Part shown: positions 60,000 through 64,000 of the stretch, in pieces
Numbering within the stretch: the first letter of the stretch is position 1
Layout of the letters: the number at the start of each line of letters is the position of its first letter
Source of the DNA: Vespula vulgaris
Lineage: Eukaryota > Arthropoda > Insecta > Hymenoptera > Vespidae
Assembly: GCF_905475345.1 (NCBI RefSeq)
Contig: NC_066596.1
Coordinates: forward strand, 651,501 to 715,500
Length of the DNA: 64,000 bases
Reading direction: 5' to 3'
Position numbers and translations under genes: made by a program
Notes under the pieces: generated by a model
Told to the model about the DNA's origin: nothing
The model's database searches: none
Seen by the model: the letters and a program-made list of their open reading frames with translations, nothing else

Positions 60000-60320
60000 A
60001 GTTGATACGTTTTAAACAAATTTTTGCAGAATCCACGATCGAGGCCGAGATTCCTCGAAATTAAGGAACATCCTGTGTATGAGTCGGCAATTGTGAAAAT
60101 GGCCTCTAAGTCATACGTTGAGTCTGTCAATTCCTCTTTTAAAGTGCGATCAACTCGGCTCGACTCTTCTCGTTCGTATTCGTTGGTTGGCGTAGCTTGC
60201 CCTAATATCACACGTCATTTTCATATAATGACTTAATTTAGGTACGCCCATCAGTACCCTCGTACTGAAATTAATCGAGCGAGACCGAACTAGGGTACGA
60301 GATGATTCTTAAATGAACGT
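60000..60320. other. CpG-containing patch, possible untranslated exon or regulatory DNA
   Basis: T-rich tract and TTTTTGCAG (acceptor-like, ending about 60027) are followed by balanced sequence with open frames on both strands (70 and 94 codons, neither recognisable). Coding status is unsupported. Confidence 0.25.
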
Positions 60321-60695
60321 GGCCGAGTTGTTTGAACCAATGAATATATTTTAGAAAATATAATATAATAATAAATATAAATAATTGTCTATAATAATAA
60401 TTACAAATAGTTGTACTAAATAGTTGTGCAAATATTAACATATTAACACTGTTAATATGATGTATTCGTTATATTAACTATTAATTATTTAATTGATAAA
60501 TTATTATTAACTGTTAATTGGTTAATTAATAAATCAGTAAATGTTTATTAATTGTTAATTAGTTAATTAATGAATTAATAAATTATTATTAACTGTTAAT
60601 TAATTAATCAAGAAGTTAATAAATTATGATTGTTTATTAAATTATTACAAAATGTTAATAAGGTATATTAATTAAATGCGATTTCATATTTTACA

Positions 60696-61200
60696 TTTAG
60701 ATGCTTACGGAAGACCAAAACAAGTTGACAAATTGAAATTATTTAGACGCTACGTACGTATAGATTGTGCATAACTCGATCACAATAATAAATGTTTTAA
60801 GTTTATTGTTTATCTATTTAGTACGATGAAGTTGTGTAAGTTTGCATAATCTAAGTTTGTATATGATCAATACTAATTGTTATTCAATCATTTTCGTTCA
60901 TATAAAGGAAAAGTAAATATTTGTATCAAAGTATACAACTACTAATGTAATATACTTTAGAAATGAGGCTAACTACGCTCTAATGTTTTATGTAGATATT
61001 TCGACGAGATCGAGGTAGGTTGATACATTGAAATTATCTGGACAATGTGTATATGTAATTCGATCACTTTTATTCAATATTTTAAGTTTATTGTTCATCC
61101 ATTTACTACGATAAACCGTTACGTTCGTGTACGTAGACAATAGCAATTGTTATTCGATCATTTTTGTTCTTACAAAAAAAAAAAATAAATATCAATTTTT
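60696..61200 (+). repeat. Imperfect tandem duplication, ~285-296-base period
   Basis: 60696-60925 and 60991-61195 share, in order, AAATTGAAATTAT.T.GACA-type sequence, TCGATCAC, TTTTAAGTTTATTGTT.ATC, and TAATTGTTATTC.ATCATTTT. The copies are well diverged. A possible third fragment begins near 61376. Confidence 0.75.
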
Positions 61201-62297
61201 TAATCGAACATGCTATATAAAACTTTCGATTCTTAATTAGTCTGATTCCTTATCGAAACATTTGAAGATAATTTAATTACGTTTCGTTACCTCGTTTATA
61301 TGCTTCGTAATTCTTTTATTTATTTATTTATTTATTTTATTTTATTTTATTTTTTTTTTTTTGATGACTTTTCGTGGGTTAGATTGATACGTTTTTTCTA
61401 GGACATATTGATACAGTTTATCAATATAAAAAAATATAGCGAAAAATAGAGCGTAGTTAGAAAAATATAAAAAACGAATCAATTAAAAAAGAAAACCAAT
61501 AATAACTGGCACACGATCAAAATGATTCATTCTTTCAAACTTTGAGGTTGTTGAAGAATCAATTCAACGTGACGTGTGTTGTTTGAAATTGGTTCGCATG
61601 AAATGCATTAAAGATGTTCCAATTATATATAATAGATATATGTTCCAGCGATGATGATTGGATCTCGTAAAAAAAAAAAAATAAGTCGAAAATGTAGAGT
61701 AAAGTTTTTGCGTAGGAAGTGTATCCTATCTCCGATACATTTGTAATTACTCTGTGTTTCAACATGATGGATCTGTTTACATTCGTGTTTGTCTTTACAA
61801 ACACGAGCAATGTTATTATCTACGATTAGGATAACGTTACTGATACGAACGACTTAACGTGAAAGCATAGCCATTGCATGAACCTAAACAGAGGATCATG
61901 CCCATGTATTGTTGTATAATATATCTTGACATCGTTACGGATCGAAAGGGACTAGTACTTACAGCATGATAGCAGTAACAAGAGTAAGATAGGTAAGATA
62001 ATAACGTTGCACGTTTTCGTAAACACGAACATGAATAGATTTATCGAATCGAGATATAAATATGAACTTATTTTTTTACGAGTATATGCATTCATTGTTA
62101 CTTAAATTTGAACAAATTTTTTCTTGGTCAATATTTATGATTAAATTCAAATTAAATGTTTTATTTATATTTGTATTATTCGTGTGTGCACACAACATAA
62201 CGTGTGTATGCACACACGTGTATGTGTGCATGATTAAAATAAATGTGAATATTTGAATATATATTGAATATGTATGTTTGAATACACACACAGACAC

Positions 62298-62348
<51 letters not shown>

Positions 62349-63460
62349 CATATATATATATTATATGCCTTTATTTATTTATTTATATATTGTAATTTAG
62401 CTTTATATACACACACACATACACGCATATGTGTGTATGTGTGTGTATCTAAATTACAATTATATTATAACCAACATAATGAAATAACATATTTTGAGTA
62501 ATAGAATAATAGACTCTTGATATTTCTATTATAAAATATTTTGTTAAATATTGATAAATAATCAAAATGATATATATCAATTGATACATTGTACAACTTA
62601 GTTTATATAAATTGATACACTTTAATTTCATCAAATAAACATTTTTTAATATATCATACATGTATTTTCTTAAAAGTTTCGTTTATGATATATAACCAAA
62701 ATATGATAATAATATATGAAATGTGACCAAAAAGAATAAATAGTTACTTGTTTTTACAAAGTAATTAGTTCAAATACACATTACAAAAATTAAAAATTGA
62801 AAAATGGATCAACTTGTTTCGATCTCCCCTATATATCCAATTGAAATTATTGAAAATATTGAAAATATTGAAAAATGTCTATTTGAATGAATGTTTGAAA
62901 AAATTAAGGAAAAACTAAAGGGAAATTGAAAAATACGTAAAAATACGAGTTTAACGATAAAAAAATGAATAAAGGTAATCGAGTAAAGTTAATGAGTAAA
63001 AAGTTTTGTTAAATAAATTCGAGCGTACATTGATCGATCGGTTATTATTTAAACAATTGTGGTTATTTAACAAATCTCATGTGCCGTTTTGTGGTATTGA
63101 ACGACTACATTACGCTACGAATATGGAAATAAATATTTCAAGGACAAACATCAGGAAAAAAGTCATGAACCTTTTACATATTTGATCAATACATATTTTT
63201 AAGCCATATCTTGTTTTTTCTTTCATTTTTTTTCGATAGAAGTTAGAAATAATTTAAAGATGGATTACATATTTATTGTTACATATTATATATATATTAT
63301 ATACATATTATGTACATATATTTTTTCCTATGGGAAATACCAAATAAGCGTATAAAAGTGCATACACTCATTTATTTATAATTATTGAATAAACGATTTA
63401 TAACGATTGATTGATTTATGAAATAATTATGAATTTACACGATTAAAAAAAAAATACCAT
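61201..63460. other. AT-rich non-coding stretch
   Basis: TA array at 62299-62345 and CA/GT arrays at 62411-62448. 61700-62000 is slightly less AT-rich. No gene or known repeat recognised. Confidence 0.55.
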
Positions 63461-63555
63461 ATGATCGATAGTATACAATGTAATTCACTTTTCAAACGAT
63501 TCATTTTTTCTTTTTTAACTTCAATCAAACGAAAGTTTATGGCTTATTGTTACAG

Positions 63556-63814
63556 TTGCGTGAATCGTCAGACATATTTCAAAATACCTCGAGAACTAAT
63601 CATTTCTCGACTTTTAAGTTGCTCGACCAGCCGTAAGGTATTTCGAAAAATTATACATTCACGGAAATATCTAAACATAAATAAACATTGGCCGTATGTT
63701 CTTAGCCGCGTTTGTCTATGGAATCTATATAACAAGCGTCTAACAAAATCTCAAGGGCAAGCATATGGTTGTATTAAAAAAGAAACGATCTTCGGTTTAT
63801 TGGATCTAAAATGT
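63556..63814 (+). CDS. Candidate internal coding exon, unrecognised
   Basis: An open frame of 128 codons covers this segment. The best exon reading lies between acceptor TTGTTACAG (63555) and donor TGT|GTGAGT (63815). It encodes CVNRQTYFKIPRELIIS, a basic Arg/Lys stretch, HWPYVLSRVCLWNLYNKRL and ends FGLLDLKC. Composition is balanced and unlike nearby low-complexity frames. I recognise no family. It may be an exon of a gene continuing off the window, or a relic. Confidence 0.33.
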
Positions 63815-63909
63815 GTGAGTCTCAGAATCGTATATTTTTCGTTTTGAGATATTACGAGTGTTTTCTTTTCTTTTCTTTTTTTATTTTTTACGAATGATAT
63901 ATGTATATA

Positions 63910-64000
63910 CAGGGTGAGCCATTAACTATTACCACCTCAAATATCTTCGTTATTTTTATTTTTATAGAAGAATTGTACAGGACGAAGTTATGCTACTACA
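63910..64000 (+). mobile_element. CAGGGTG-type transposon end (cut by window edge)
   Basis: CAGGGTGAGCCATTAACTAT directly after TATA, followed by CCTCAAATATCTTCGTTA. This resembles the arms of the 38615-39045 element (ATTCATTAACTTAAATATCT). The rest of the element lies outside the window. Confidence 0.5.

Noticed and set aside
59927..60236. Overlapping 94-codon (minus) and 70-codon (plus) frames
   Set aside because: Open on both strands without recognised domains; the minus-strand frame overlaps the MITE end by a few bases and runs into an A/T-rich tract. Kept only as a possible untranslated or regulatory segment.
1..64000. CRISPR array, operon, prokaryotic defence system or prophage
   Set aside because: No regularly spaced repeats with unique spacers and no prokaryotic gene organisation; genes are intron-containing and eukaryotic.
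12697..64000. tRNA, rRNA and well-known insect microRNA genes
   Set aside because: No cloverleaf with A and B boxes, no rRNA core sequence, and none of the common miRNA strings I looked for (let-7, bantam, miR-1, miR-7, miR-8, miR-9, miR-184, miR-263, miR-276) was seen by eye; a covariance search would be more sensitive.

Overview
The window is eukaryotic and most likely from an insect nuclear genome. It is strongly AT-rich, its genes are split by short GT-AG introns, and it is crowded with GA, TA and ATGT microsatellites. The two recognisable proteins, ISCU and Nedd4, have insect-like organisation. The small introns, AT-rich background and islands of CpG-containing sequence beside GA/CT tracts suggest Hymenoptera, but this placement is inference.

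Layout. Positions 1-902 (minus strand) hold the 5' half of the mitochondrial Fe-S scaffold gene ISCU: a targeting-peptide exon, the main scaffold exon, and 35 bases of a third exon that runs off the window. Positions 1480-4578 (plus) hold an intronless 1032-codon gene for an unrecognised protein, Cys-rich at its N-terminus and Lys/Ser-rich later. ISCU and this gene are divergent and share about 0.6 kb of upstream DNA. Positions 6210-12696 (plus) hold a complete Nedd4-type HECT ubiquitin ligase, reconstructed here as two alternative first exons plus 14 common exons, giving about 868 or 836 residues (C2, three WW domains, HECT).

From about 12.7 kb to the end (roughly 51 kb) I see no confidently coding gene. 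The stretch alternates AT-rich DNA, microsatellite clusters and short CpG-richer islands that may be regulatory elements or untranslated exons of a large gene outside or spanning the window. It carries several repeats: a fold-back family in three copies (30.4, 34.7 and 49.7 kb), a pair of hAT-like ends (31.8 and 33.7 kb), an element with roughly 85-base inverted ends (38.6 kb), a MITE with perfect 20-base ends (59.5 kb), CAGGGTG-type ends (27.6 and 63.9 kb), and three local duplications (35.5/36.3, 45.0/45.4 and 60.7/61.0 kb).

The best regulatory signals are an Inr plus DPE core promoter at 35.9 kb and three CTCF-like motifs at 5.1, 35.9 and 44.1 kb. Weak exon candidates lie at 16.66, 42.7, 43.7 and 63.6 kb. 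I found no undescribed multi-gene system; ISCU and Nedd4 are ordinary housekeeping and regulatory genes with no evident functional link.
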